The notes under the pieces were generated by a model. It saw only the letters and a program-made list of their open reading frames with translations. It had not been told where the DNA came from and did not search any database. From Lachnospiraceae bacterium UBA1755 (lineage in GTDB: Bacteria; Bacillota; Clostridia; Lachnospirales; Lachnospiraceae): a stretch of 12,999 nucleotides of DNA. Position numbers and translations under genes: made by a program. The stretch is taken from NCBI GenBank assembly GCA_002314805.1, contig DCHJ01000026.1, positions 1 to 12,999 of the forward strand. The letters run 5' to 3'. Shown piece by piece: positions 5,923 through 12,999 of this stretch (its first letter is position 1; every line of letters starts with the position of its first letter).

Positions 5923-8739
5923 TTATATCACGCCGCGCACATAAGTGATAAGCTCCTCGATCGGAAGAGGCTTTGCAAAATAGTAGCCCTGAGCCAGAAA
6001 GTCACCGTATTTACGGGCTTCTCTCAGTACTTCTTCGTTTTCGATGCCCTCGAAACATATGGTGTAGTGATTTCCGGAAGAGGACCGCCCGGAGACAATG
6101 GTATTGGCAAAGAGACGGTAGTTTTCGCGGTCCCTTAATTCCTGTACGAAGTCTTTATCAAGCTTGATCTCATCTACCGGGATATTCATAAGGAGATTGA
6201 TGGTTGAGTAGCCGGTACCAAAATCATCGAATGCAACGAGTATGCCTTTGCTTCGGAGCTTTGCAATTCTTTTTGAAAGGAAGTTGAAGTCCATTTCCTT
6301 GCATCGCTCAGTGAGCTCAAGAACCAGATTGCCGGGATCGCAGTCATATTTTTGCAGAATAGAAAGTACATTACTGATAAAGCTGCGATCCTGAAGCTGA
6401 AGTGCAGTAATGTTTACGCTGATCTTAAACTTCGGTATCATCTCGCGGACTCTTTTAGCATCCCTGACTGCCCACTCGAGTATGCTGAGTCCCAGACGGT
6501 AATAGCAGGGGTCATTCTCGAGGAATGCAATATATTGTCTGGGTGGGATCACTCCGAAAACAGGGTGAATCCATCTGAGCAGAGCTTCAGCACCTACGGT
6601 TTCGCCGTTTGACATATCAATAATCGGCTGGTAGTACAGCTGGAAGTGTTTCTGATCTGCAAGAGCATCTGCATGGATCATGGCGAGAAGCGAAACATCA
6701 GTATCGGTCTGAGTATCGTGGGCACCATGATAGAACACAAGATTGTTTCTCTGATTGGAGTGTGACTCTTCTGTAGCAAACAGAAGTCCGCTTCGTATCA
6801 GCTGGATGCAGCAGGACTCTCCTTTATTGATATATGCACCGCCCGAGATGAATACAGGGACACGGATGGATGTGACATCAAGTCCGGCGGCCAGCCTGCC
6901 GGATATTTTGCTGTAATAGTCTTCAACCGTCTGTTCATCGTATGTATCGAGCAGGATAGTGAAATTCACAGAATCCTGACAGAATACGTTATCTTTGCTG
7001 CCAATCTCATCAGTCAGTATCATGGAGATCGTTTTAAGCAGTTTGTTGCCTTCATTATATCCGTACAGCATATCTATCCGGGCAAAGTTATTAAGCCTGA
7101 GCTTTAATACTGAGAATGGTGTGCCGCGGTCAGTAAGCTTATAGATTCTGGACGTCAGCTCATCATAGTTTTTGAGGCCTGTGACAGGATCGGTATTGTC
7201 GTCCAATCCGTGGTTGACAATGAATCCGGAAAAATAAGTGATGCCGCTGCTGGAATCACGGTATATGGAACCGCGGCAGGATATCCTCACATATTCACCA
7301 TCTATTCTCCTTGCAAAGCAGTCATAGTGATGATATCTCTGACGTTTATTGATTACATCGAGCAGGTCGTTCACGTAGCCTTCCACATAGTCCGGCTGGA
7401 TCCTGCATTTCCAGATGGAAAGGAAGTCGGCAAAAAATTCGTCATCTAATCCGAAGTATGAGCTCCATTCCGGAGATATTCTTGTGACATTGGTTTCCAT
7501 ATTCGTGATGAACGGATAGCTTCTGTCATTGGCGGCGCATAAAGCATCAAAAATCTTATCGGTAAGGCCTGAATAGTTGATTTTGGTTCCCACAGCGGAA
7601 GAAACGCTGTCTTTACGGCTTTTAGCTGCTGCCTTATTACAGTACATGGCATAATCTGCAGTCCGTACAACATCCTTAAGACTCTGGTTGCTGGACGAGG
7701 ATACAGCATATCCGACAGAAATTGCCACCGTGTAGCCGGATCTCATGGAAATCCGGTTACATTCGGAATGCAGTTCATTTATTTCATTTACAATGATCGC
7801 TACATCAGTTCTGTTATAGTAAACGAGAAATTCATCTCCTCCGATCCTGTAGATCGCAGAGCAGTGCTTCATACACTGCTTCATTGATTTAGCGATAAGA
7901 GTGATATAATTATCTCCTTCGGCATGCCCGAAGCGATTATTTACTACACGGAGATTGTTAAGATCTATGAAAACAAAGCAATAGTCATTATTCGGGTCTT
8001 TTTGGAAATGCCGGTCAAAGCGGTCGATATCTTCCTCATAGGAGCTCCGTGAACGTACGCCGGTCAGAGCATCAAACAAAGCTTTCTGTCTGAATACGGA
8101 TACCGGGTTTTCCAGTGAGAAGAAGAATCCGACTGTAACGATGGTAACCGCACTGCCGGTAAAGAGTATGCTCGGCCATATTATCTGACATACCTCTGCG
8201 ATCATAAGTACCAGCATCATAGGAATGAGGGCACTCTTTATGGAAGGTGTCATAATATTCATATGAGTCAGAATCATTAATATTGCGCAGCTGAAGAACA
8301 GAAAAGCCAGACCATATCCTACGATAGCTGCCGGACCTGCGCTTGAACAGGTACCAATCGTCTGAATATAATATATTCTCAGGAACGGAAGGCAGCATAT
8401 ATAGATCGAAATAAGTATATGCCCGAGAGCGTATAATTTTTTCGCATATCCGGGGTAGCAGATCGCAATGACATAGTTGACTATTTCATTGGAAAAGAAG
8501 ATGGCTGAAAGGTAGAAAAATACATGGCAGATCCAATTGAGCCACAGTGGAACGGTGTCAGTTTGGTTTACAGTGAGCACCGTGATGATATCAAAGACAA
8601 CATGAATCAACGCAAAAAACAGCAGCCTGTTGAAAGCTTTACTCTCACTGCTTATATTATATGAACGCGAGGTGAAATACAGGAACACCAGGATAACCAG
8701 GCATACCAGCTCACACCTGAGAATTAACACAGGAAACAT
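5923..8739 (-). CDS. Membrane-bound GGDEF-PAS-(degenerate GGDEF)-EAL c-di-GMP turnover protein
   Basis: This 938-aa inner-membrane protein should control cyclic-di-GMP. Residues 1-210 hold about seven hydrophobic helices, a likely sensory module. GGDEF domain 1 (about 217-380) has DALTGVRSR at 223-231 and an intact RIGGDEF (active site 300-304), so diguanylate cyclase activity is expected. The usual RxxD inhibition site is replaced by KHCS (291-294). Residues about 405-510 resemble a PAS fold. A second GGDEF domain (about 514-670) keeps DPVTGLKNYDEL, but its active site reads DSVNF (589-593), so it is probably inactive. The EAL domain (about 684-938) keeps the expected catalytic set: E718 (EALLRW), N776, E808 (LELTER), D838-D839 (DDFGTG), K859, E897 and Q917. 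Phosphodiesterase activity is therefore also expected. The start is supported by AGAGGT 8 nt upstream. It is monocistronic, converging on the export operon across a terminator. Which activity dominates, and the signal sensed, are unknown. Confidence 0.95.
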   Translation of the reverse strand: MFPVLILRCELVCLVILVFLYFTSRSYNISSESKAFNRLLFFALIHVVFDIITVLTVNQTDTVPLWLNWICHVFFYLSAIFFSNEIVNYVIAICYPGYAKKLYALGHILISIYICCLPFLRIYYIQTIGTCSSAGPAAIVGYGLAFLFFSCAILMILTHMNIMTPSIKSALIPMMLVLMIAEVCQIIWPSILFTGSAVTIVTVGFFFSLENPVSVFRQKALFDALTGVRSRSSYEEDIDRFDRHFQKDPNNDYCFVFIDLNNLRVVNNRFGHAEGDNYITLIAKSMKQCMKHCSAIYRIGGDEFLVYYNRTDVAIIVNEINELHSECNRISMRSGYTVAISVGYAVSSSSNQSLKDVVRTADYAMYCNKAAAKSRKDSVSSAVGTKINYSGLTDKIFDALCAANDRSYPFITNMETNVTRISPEWSSYFGLDDEFFADFLSIWKCRIQPDYVEGYVNDLLDVINKRQRYHHYDCFARRIDGEYVRISCRGSIYRDSSSGITYFSGFIVNHGLDDNTDPVTGLKNYDELTSRIYKLTDRGTPFSVLKLRLNNFARIDMLYGYNEGNKLLKTISMILTDEIGSKDNVFCQDSVNFTILLDTYDEQTVEDYYSKISGRLAAGLDVTSIRVPVFISGGAYINKGESCCIQLIRSGLLFATEESHSNQRNNLVFYHGAHDTQTDTDVSLLAMIHADALADQKHFQLYYQPIIDMSNGETVGAEALLRWIHPVFGVIPPRQYIAFLENDPCYYRLGLSILEWAVRDAKRVREMIPKFKISVNITALQLQDRSFISNVLSILQKYDCDPGNLVLELTERCKEMDFNFLSKRIAKLRSKGILVAFDDFGTGYSTINLLMNIPVDEIKLDKDFVQELRDRENYRLFANTIVSGRSSSGNHYTICFEGIENEEVLREARKYGDFLAQGYYFAKPLPIEELITYVRGVI

Positions 8740-8806
8740 GCTGCCGACCTCTCTGAGTTGAACTATCTGTATGTATGCAGAAAAAGATATATACTAAATA
8801 TATGGA

Positions 8807-8834
8807 ATTATAGCGGAAAAGTAAAGCGTTGCAG
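8807..8834 (-). promoter_or_regulatory. Possible promoter of the c-di-GMP gene
   Basis: Read leftward, a perfect TATAAT -10 box occupies 8812-8807, about 68 nt before the ATG. The best -35 at 16-nt spacing is CTGCAA (8834-8829), which matches only three of six consensus bases. The -10 box is strong and the -35 weak, so an activator may be needed or the call may be wrong. Confidence 0.35.
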
Positions 8835-8952
8835 AGATAAATATACGATTGCCGGGAAAATCAGCAGTCAATAGCGAGGAAAAACTGTATCGATCAGCCC
8901 CGTGAACTTATCTTCGGCTTATTTCCGGCTTGTTTCCGGAGGAAGGTATTGA

Positions 8953-8981
8953 TTGAACTGAAGGCGATGCGATAGTATACT
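8953..8981 (+). promoter_or_regulatory. Sigma-A-type promoter of the acyltransferase unit
   Basis: TTGAAC (8953-8958) and TATACT (8976-8981) are separated by exactly 17 nt and match the housekeeping consensus at 4/6 and 5/6. Transcription would start near 8988 and give a leader of about 160 nt before the ATG at 9147. Confidence 0.5.
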
Positions 8982-9146
8982 TGATAGGGTCAATGTCGCA
9001 GGCTGCGGGTGTGAAGGAATCAGCGGTTCCATATGAGACCAGACATAATATGGGAATGCGCAGAGCAGTCGGACGAAATATCAAAGCATCACCGGCAGAC
9101 AGAATGAATAGCAGGAACAGGCAGGGATCTGAAAGGAAGAGGAACT

Positions 9147-10427
9147 ATGAGGAAAGCAAAAGGAATAGATATTACAAGACCGCCACAGAAGGCATATCCG
9201 TTTCTTATGCCTGTTGTGTGGATGCTGGCAGGCGTGTATTCATTACTGGGCAGAGGCACAGTGATAGAGAAGCGTGATCCCGGGAATATCAGACCGCCAT
9301 ATCTGCTGCTCTCAAATCATGCTTCCATGATAGATTTTGCGATAGCTGCGAGGGTGACCTTTCCATACCGTATCAACTGGGTCATCTCAGTTGAGGAGTT
9401 TGTGGGAAGAGACTGGGCGCTGCGCGGAATAGGCGGCATGTATAAGCGCAAGTTCACAGCTGAGATGGTGTTTATCAGGCATATGGTCGAGGTCCTGAAG
9501 AAAAGAAAAAGGATATGTGTCATGTATCCTGAAGCACGTTTCAGTCTGGCGGGGGTAAACGAGAGGATCAGCTCAGGAATAGGAAAACTGGTAAAGATGT
9601 CCGGGTGTCCTGTTGTGGTGGTGATCGAATACGGCAGCTTCCTGAGAGAGCCTCAGTGGAATAAAAAACCGGCAAGAAAGGTTCCGGTCCGGGCAGTGGA
9701 GTCTGTAGTAGTAAGCAGTGATGAAGTTAAGACTCTGTCAGCAGAAGAGATCCAGAATAAGATCGAAAAAGCAATCGTATACGATGATTATAAGTGGCAG
9801 AGAGAAAACAGAATAAGAATCAACAGCAGAAAACGGGCACACAATATTCACAGGATCCTGTATCAATGTCCTGTATGTAAAAAAGAGTTTGGCATGAACA
9901 GCAAAGACACAGATATCTGGTGTGAGGAATGCGGAGCCCGCTGGACTATGGATGAATACGGTGTACTTCACAGCAACAGCGGCAATGGTGTCTTTGACAA
10001 TGTCCCGGACTGGTACCGCTGGGAAAGAGAAAATGTAATAAAGGAAGTTAATGACGGTGAGTACAGATTTGAGGATGATGTACGGATCGACAAGCTGGTG
10101 AACTTTAGTAAAGGCTTTGAAAAAATCGGCATGGGAAAGATGGTTCAGGATGGATCCGGGATCACAGTGCAGAGCAGGCTTGACAGCGGAGAGGATTTTC
10201 TGCTGCACAGAACAGCTCAGAGCATGGAATCCTGTCACATCGAATATGATTTCAGGAAACGCGGAACGTATCAGAGAGGACCGGCGATAGATCTGACCGA
10301 TAAAGAGAACACCTATTTTGTATTTCCGGTGAATAAGGGGAAGCATCTCACGAAGATCCACTTTGCCACAGAGGCACTTTATGATAAGAGTATCGAAACA
10401 AAGAAGGTATTGCGAGATACTGATTGA
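9147..10427 (+). CDS. PlsC-like lysophospholipid acyltransferase fused to a zinc ribbon
   Basis: This 426-aa protein has an N-terminal glycerolipid acyltransferase domain (about 15-200). The hydrophobic start (18-34) may associate with the membrane. The catalytic NHxxxxD motif is intact (NHASMID, 57-63), a GGMYKRK stretch (96-102) fits the second conserved block, and YPEARFS (127-133) replaces the usual FPEGT(R)S block. The family transfers an acyl chain to lysophosphatidic acid or a related acceptor at the membrane. After a charged helical linker comes a four-cysteine zinc ribbon, CPVC (241-244) and CEEC (259-262), then a C-terminal region of about 160 residues I cannot assign. Simple PlsC proteins are about 200-250 aa, so nearly half of this one is extra. 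The start is supported by AAAGGAA 8 nt upstream. Its neighbour 95 nt downstream is a sugar kinase, with no terminator seen between them. The lipid acceptor is not determinable, and a role in glycolipid or other acyl transfer is possible. Confidence 0.85.
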   Translation: MRKAKGIDITRPPQKAYPFLMPVVWMLAGVYSLLGRGTVIEKRDPGNIRPPYLLLSNHASMIDFAIAARVTFPYRINWVISVEEFVGRDWALRGIGGMYKRKFTAEMVFIRHMVEVLKKRKRICVMYPEARFSLAGVNERISSGIGKLVKMSGCPVVVVIEYGSFLREPQWNKKPARKVPVRAVESVVVSSDEVKTLSAEEIQNKIEKAIVYDDYKWQRENRIRINSRKRAHNIHRILYQCPVCKKEFGMNSKDTDIWCEECGARWTMDEYGVLHSNSGNGVFDNVPDWYRWERENVIKEVNDGEYRFEDDVRIDKLVNFSKGFEKIGMGKMVQDGSGITVQSRLDSGEDFLLHRTAQSMESCHIEYDFRKRGTYQRGPAIDLTDKENTYFVFPVNKGKHLTKIHFATEALYDKSIETKKVLRDTD

Positions 10428-10446
10428 GTGGATTGAAGATAGAAAA

Positions 10447-10466
10447 ATCCATACGGATCCATACGG
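10447..10466. repeat. Perfect 10-bp tandem repeat before the kinase gene
   Basis: ATCCATACGG is present twice in a row in the 95-nt gap between the acyltransferase and kinase genes. I found no terminator and no convincing promoter in this gap. The repeat could be an operator with one-helical-turn spacing, or chance. Confidence 0.5.
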
Positions 10467-10522
10467 AAATACACACAAAATACAGACTGAAGCAAATTTA
10501 GAAAACAAAGGAGAGGGATGCT

Positions 10523-12097
10523 ATGATAGGAAATAAGAAGGTTGCACTGGGAATCGAGTTCGGTTCCACCAGGATCAAATCAGTACTTATCGACATGGAT
10601 CATAAGGTACTGGCGGGAGGTTCTTACACTTGGGAAAATTCTCTGGAGAATAATCTATGGACCTATGGGCTGGACGAGGCTATAACGGGACTCCGGGCAA
10701 GCTATGCAGATCTGGCAGGGGAAGTCAGAGAGAAGTATGGGCAGGAGCTTACGGAGGTCGAGGCTCTCGGCATCTCCGGGATGATGCATGGCTATCTCGT
10801 CCTTGATAAGGAATGCAGGCAGATATTCCCATTCCTTACATGGAGGAATACCAATACGGGCAGGGCAGCAGATAAGCTCTCGGAGCTTCTTGATTTCAAC
10901 ATGCCCATGCGCTGGAGTGTCTCACACCTGTATCAGCAGATACTTGAGGATGCGGAGCATGTTGCCGAGATCGGCCATCTGCTGACACTGGCAAGCTATA
11001 TACACTATCTGCTGACAGGCAGGGCTGTGGTAGGTATCGACGAGGCATCAGGTATGTTCCCGTTTGATTCTGTCGCAATGGGATATGATGCAAAGCGGAT
11101 GGCAAAATTCGACGAACTGATAGCAGATAAGAATTATCCGTGGGGCGGTCTCATCAATATCCTTCCGACCCCGGTCCCGGCAGGCGGAGATGCAGGTGTA
11201 CTCACCGAGGCAGGAGCCAGACTTATCGATCCCAGCGGTAAGCTTAAGGCGGGATGCGTGATGGCTCCTCCGGAGGGAGATGCAGCAACAGGCATGGTAT
11301 GCACCAATGCGGTAGGCGCAGGCACAGGCAATCTCTCGGCAGGCACATCGACCTTCCTTATGTTTGTGCTTGACAGGGAGATGAGCAGACCATACAAGGA
11401 GATAGACATCGTCAACACCCCCGGCGGAAAACCGGTGGCAATGATCCATCTGGGCAACGGAGCATCAGAGATCGACGCGTGGGTAAATATGTTCAGAGAA
11501 GTAAGCGAGAGAGCAGGGCAGCCGATAGATATGGGTAAGCTCTATGAGGTCGCTTTTTCAGCAGCACTTGAGGGAGAAGCTGATGCGGACAATGTCCTTG
11601 TATACAATTATCTTGCAGGCGAAGCTGTTATGGACTGTCCCGAGGGCAGGCCGCTTATTGTGAGAAGGCCTGAATCGAAACTTTCGCTTGCCAATTTCAT
11701 GAGATCCAATATCTACGGAGTTTTTGCTTCCATAGCAAGTAAAAACAGGATCTTTGATGCAGAGCATGTTGAGAGAAAATCTCTGACCGGCCACGGCGGA
11801 CTGTTTAAGACGACTAATGCTTCACAGCGTTTTCTGTCGGCAGCTCTCAATGTGCCGGTGACAGTCAATATAAATGCAGGAGAAGGCGGACCCTACGGTA
11901 TGGCTCTCCTCGCAGCATATCAGATCGATCATGAAGACGGTGAGACCATTGAGGAATACCTGGCAGACAAGGTGTTCAGCAACGTAGAATCAACTACGGT
12001 TATGGCATCCGACGAGGATGTGAAGGGGTATGCGAAGTATCTTAAGTCATATGAATCAGCCCTGAAGGCAGAGAAGGAAGCAATTAATGATTTCTAA
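10523..12097 (+). CDS. FGGY-family carbohydrate (pentulose-type) kinase
   Basis: This 524-aa cytoplasmic protein matches the FGGY sugar-kinase fold, which phosphorylates sugars such as xylulose, ribulose or glycerol with ATP. The N-terminal phosphate loop is GIEFGSTRIKSVLID (10-24), with Glu12 where the family normally has Asp. SGMMHGYLVLD (85-95) matches the family's (G)QMHG block, with Met for Gln. TWRNTNTGR (106-114) lies where many members have W-x-D-x-R. The likely catalytic base is Asp253 in PPEGDAATG. The second-domain signature is LTGHGGLFKTTNASQRFLSAALNVPV (421-446, quoted in parts: LTGHGGLFK, then ASQRFLSAALNVPV), and GPYGMALLAAYQ (456-467) closes the ATP site. Length is typical for a pentulokinase. 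AAAGGAG 9 nt upstream supports the start; an out-of-frame ATG-CTA-TGA at 10518-10526 overlaps it. It overlaps the PocR-AraC regulator by 11 nt, so the two are co-translated. Substrate is unassigned; L-ribulose or D-xylulose are reasonable guesses. Confidence 0.88.
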   Translation: MIGNKKVALGIEFGSTRIKSVLIDMDHKVLAGGSYTWENSLENNLWTYGLDEAITGLRASYADLAGEVREKYGQELTEVEALGISGMMHGYLVLDKECRQIFPFLTWRNTNTGRAADKLSELLDFNMPMRWSVSHLYQQILEDAEHVAEIGHLLTLASYIHYLLTGRAVVGIDEASGMFPFDSVAMGYDAKRMAKFDELIADKNYPWGGLINILPTPVPAGGDAGVLTEAGARLIDPSGKLKAGCVMAPPEGDAATGMVCTNAVGAGTGNLSAGTSTFLMFVLDREMSRPYKEIDIVNTPGGKPVAMIHLGNGASEIDAWVNMFREVSERAGQPIDMGKLYEVAFSAALEGEADADNVLVYNYLAGEAVMDCPEGRPLIVRRPESKLSLANFMRSNIYGVFASIASKNRIFDAEHVERKSLTGHGGLFKTTNASQRFLSAALNVPVTVNINAGEGGPYGMALLAAYQIDHEDGETIEEYLADKVFSNVESTTVMASDEDVKGYAKYLKSYESALKAEKEAINDF

Positions 12098-12929
12098 TTT
12101 TGATCTCGTCAAACTGAGAGTGATGATCAAGGATCTCTACAACGTTACGGGACTCAGGATCACTGTATTTGACAATAACTACGAGGAACTGATCTCATAT
12201 CCCGAGCCTCTGCCCGAGTTCTGCAGGCTGATAAGGACCTGCGAAGAAGGAACCAGACGATGCCTTGAGTGTGACAGCAAAGGCTGTGAGATCTCCGATA
12301 TGCAGAACGGAGTGCATATCTACCGGTGCCACGCGGGACTTACAGAGGTCATCACAGCCATGAAGCTCGGCAAGATCAATGTGGGATATCTCTGCTTCGG
12401 GCATATTTCACCGACCAGGAATACCGATGAGGCGTGGAAGACGGTTAAGGAAAAGATCAAGGATCTTCCGCTGGATATGAATAAGATGGAACTGGCATTC
12501 AGACCCAGAGAATACCTGGAGGACGACTACCTTGAGTCTGCCGCCAATCTTCTTGTGGCGGTCGCCTCCTATGTGTGCGTGACACACCTGGCGACACTCA
12601 GGAAGGACGATATGCCGCTCCAGATCGATACGTATATCAACAATAATCTTGATTCCAATCTTGACAGTGAAAAGCTCTGCACACAGTTTGATATGAGCAG
12701 AGCAAAGCTTTATCAGATAAGCATGGCCAATTTCGGTATGGGTATCACAGAATATATAAGGAGCCTCAGGGTAAAGAGGGCCCAGTACATGCTGCTTGAT
12801 TCCAATGATCCCATAAGTGACGTGGCAGCAAAGGTAGGTATCCACGATTACAACTACTTTACAAAAGTCTTCAAGAGAGAGACAGGCATGACTCCCAGTC
12901 AGTATCGCAAGAATCTGGAAGTAAAATAG
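12087..12929 (+). CDS. PocR-domain AraC-family transcriptional regulator
   Basis: This 280-aa cytoplasmic DNA-binding regulator has two parts. Residues about 5-165 are a PocR sensory domain, recognisable by FCRLIRTCEEGTRRCLEC (45-62) and YRCHAGLTEVI (79-89), followed by INVGYLCFGHISP (97-109). It carries seven cysteines before residue 110 (46, 52, 59, 62, 67, 81, 103), a spacing that could bind metal or respond to redox. PocR domains are named from the propanediol-utilisation regulator and are thought to sense small metabolites. Residues about 180-280 are an AraC-type double helix-turn-helix: DSEKLCTQFDMSRAKLYQI (193-211) and ISDVAAKVGIHDYNYFTKVF (243-262), ending in TGMTPSQYRK (266-275). The start lies inside the kinase gene, with GAAGGAAG ending 6 nt before the ATG, so regulator and kinase are translationally linked. 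It probably activates this kinase or a linked sugar pathway; the effector is unknown. Confidence 0.93.
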   Translation: MISNFDLVKLRVMIKDLYNVTGLRITVFDNNYEELISYPEPLPEFCRLIRTCEEGTRRCLECDSKGCEISDMQNGVHIYRCHAGLTEVITAMKLGKINVGYLCFGHISPTRNTDEAWKTVKEKIKDLPLDMNKMELAFRPREYLEDDYLESAANLLVAVASYVCVTHLATLRKDDMPLQIDTYINNNLDSNLDSEKLCTQFDMSRAKLYQISMANFGMGITEYIRSLRVKRAQYMLLDSNDPISDVAAKVGIHDYNYFTKVFKRETGMTPSQYRKNLEVK

Positions 12930-12999
12930 TGTGAGGGAGCAGTATTCCTGTATCATTGCAGGCGCAGCAGTCAACGGACTGAGGTGACAGAAGGCGGAC

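Larger units (their letters stand above)
8740..9146. other. Divergent intergenic region without a supported gene
   Basis: This 407-nt gap separates the leftward c-di-GMP gene from the rightward acyltransferase gene. It holds candidate promoters for both directions, listed separately. A short tandem repeat lies at 8915-8936: CGGCTTATTTC followed by CGGCTTGTTTC. A 98-codon frame from 8981 has no ribosome site and low-complexity charged sequence, and I do not call it. No riboswitch or small RNA was recognised. Confidence 0.6.

Noticed and set aside
8981..9277. 98-codon + strand frame before the acyltransferase
   Set aside because: It begins at a non-ATG codon inside the candidate -10 box, lacks a ribosome site, has no recognisable domain and overlaps the true gene.
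9738..10508. 256-codon open frame on the minus strand
   Set aside because: It lies almost wholly opposite the acyltransferase's conserved zinc-ribbon and C-terminal part, has no family motif and reads as hydrophobic shadow sequence.
12408..12974. 188-codon open frame on the minus strand
   Set aside because: It is antisense to the PocR-AraC regulator, whose domains are unmistakable; no motif or ribosome site supports it.
12930..12999. Start of a further gene at the right edge
   Set aside because: Only 70 nt follow the regulator, with no clear start codon plus ribosome site and no terminator.

Overview
The window looks like a chromosomal segment from an anaerobic low-to-moderate-GC Firmicute, most likely class Clostridia and perhaps Lachnospiraceae. 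This is inferred from gene content and style: an S-layer-homology (SLH) surface protein, a MacB/Ykn-type ABC exporter, a choline-binding-type cell-wall repeat protein, a multi-domain c-di-GMP enzyme, a PocR-AraC regulator, strong AGGAGG-like ribosome sites and frequent AGA/AGG arginine codons. I saw no rRNA, tRNA, CRISPR array, transposase or phage gene. All eight ORFs called as genes appear intact.

Region 1 (1-5651, + strand). A terminator of an upstream unit (12-54) is followed by a tightly packed five-gene operon. Its genes encode an exported SLH protein (235-1347), a membrane-fusion/adaptor protein with two lipoyl-hairpin modules and a glycine-rich tail (1360-3138), an ABC ATPase with a repetitive N-terminal extension (3138-3959), a MacB/FtsX-type permease (3943-5124), and an exported protein with C-terminal cell-wall-binding repeats (5124-5651). 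Gaps are 12 nt or less; two junctions are TAATG overlaps and one is a 17-nt overlap. The layout suggests one envelope machine: an ATP-driven MacB-type exporter flanked by two surface proteins that could be partners or substrates.

Region 2 (5652-5922). A convergent intergenic stretch holds two sets of imperfect direct repeats, a small GC-rich hairpin and a perfect 17-bp-stem terminator that can serve both directions.

Region 3 (5923-8739, - strand). A 938-residue membrane c-di-GMP protein is laid out as seven predicted TM helices, an intact GGDEF domain, a PAS-like region, a degenerate GGDEF domain and an EAL domain with all expected catalytic residues. It should both make and break down c-di-GMP. 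A divergent intergenic region (8740-9146) carries a reasonable sigma-A-type promoter for the rightward genes.

Region 4 (9147-12929, + strand). A PlsC-like acyltransferase with a fused zinc ribbon is followed 95 nt later by an FGGY-family carbohydrate kinase. The kinase overlaps by 11 nt a PocR-domain AraC-type regulator. The kinase-regulator pair looks like a small sugar-utilisation or sensing unit whose substrate cannot be fixed from the sequence.

The best candidates for something undescribed are the SLH/adaptor/ABC/permease/wall-binding operon as a unit, the duplicated architecture of its adaptor, the 12-bp repeat extension of its ATPase, and the acyltransferase-zinc-ribbon fusion.
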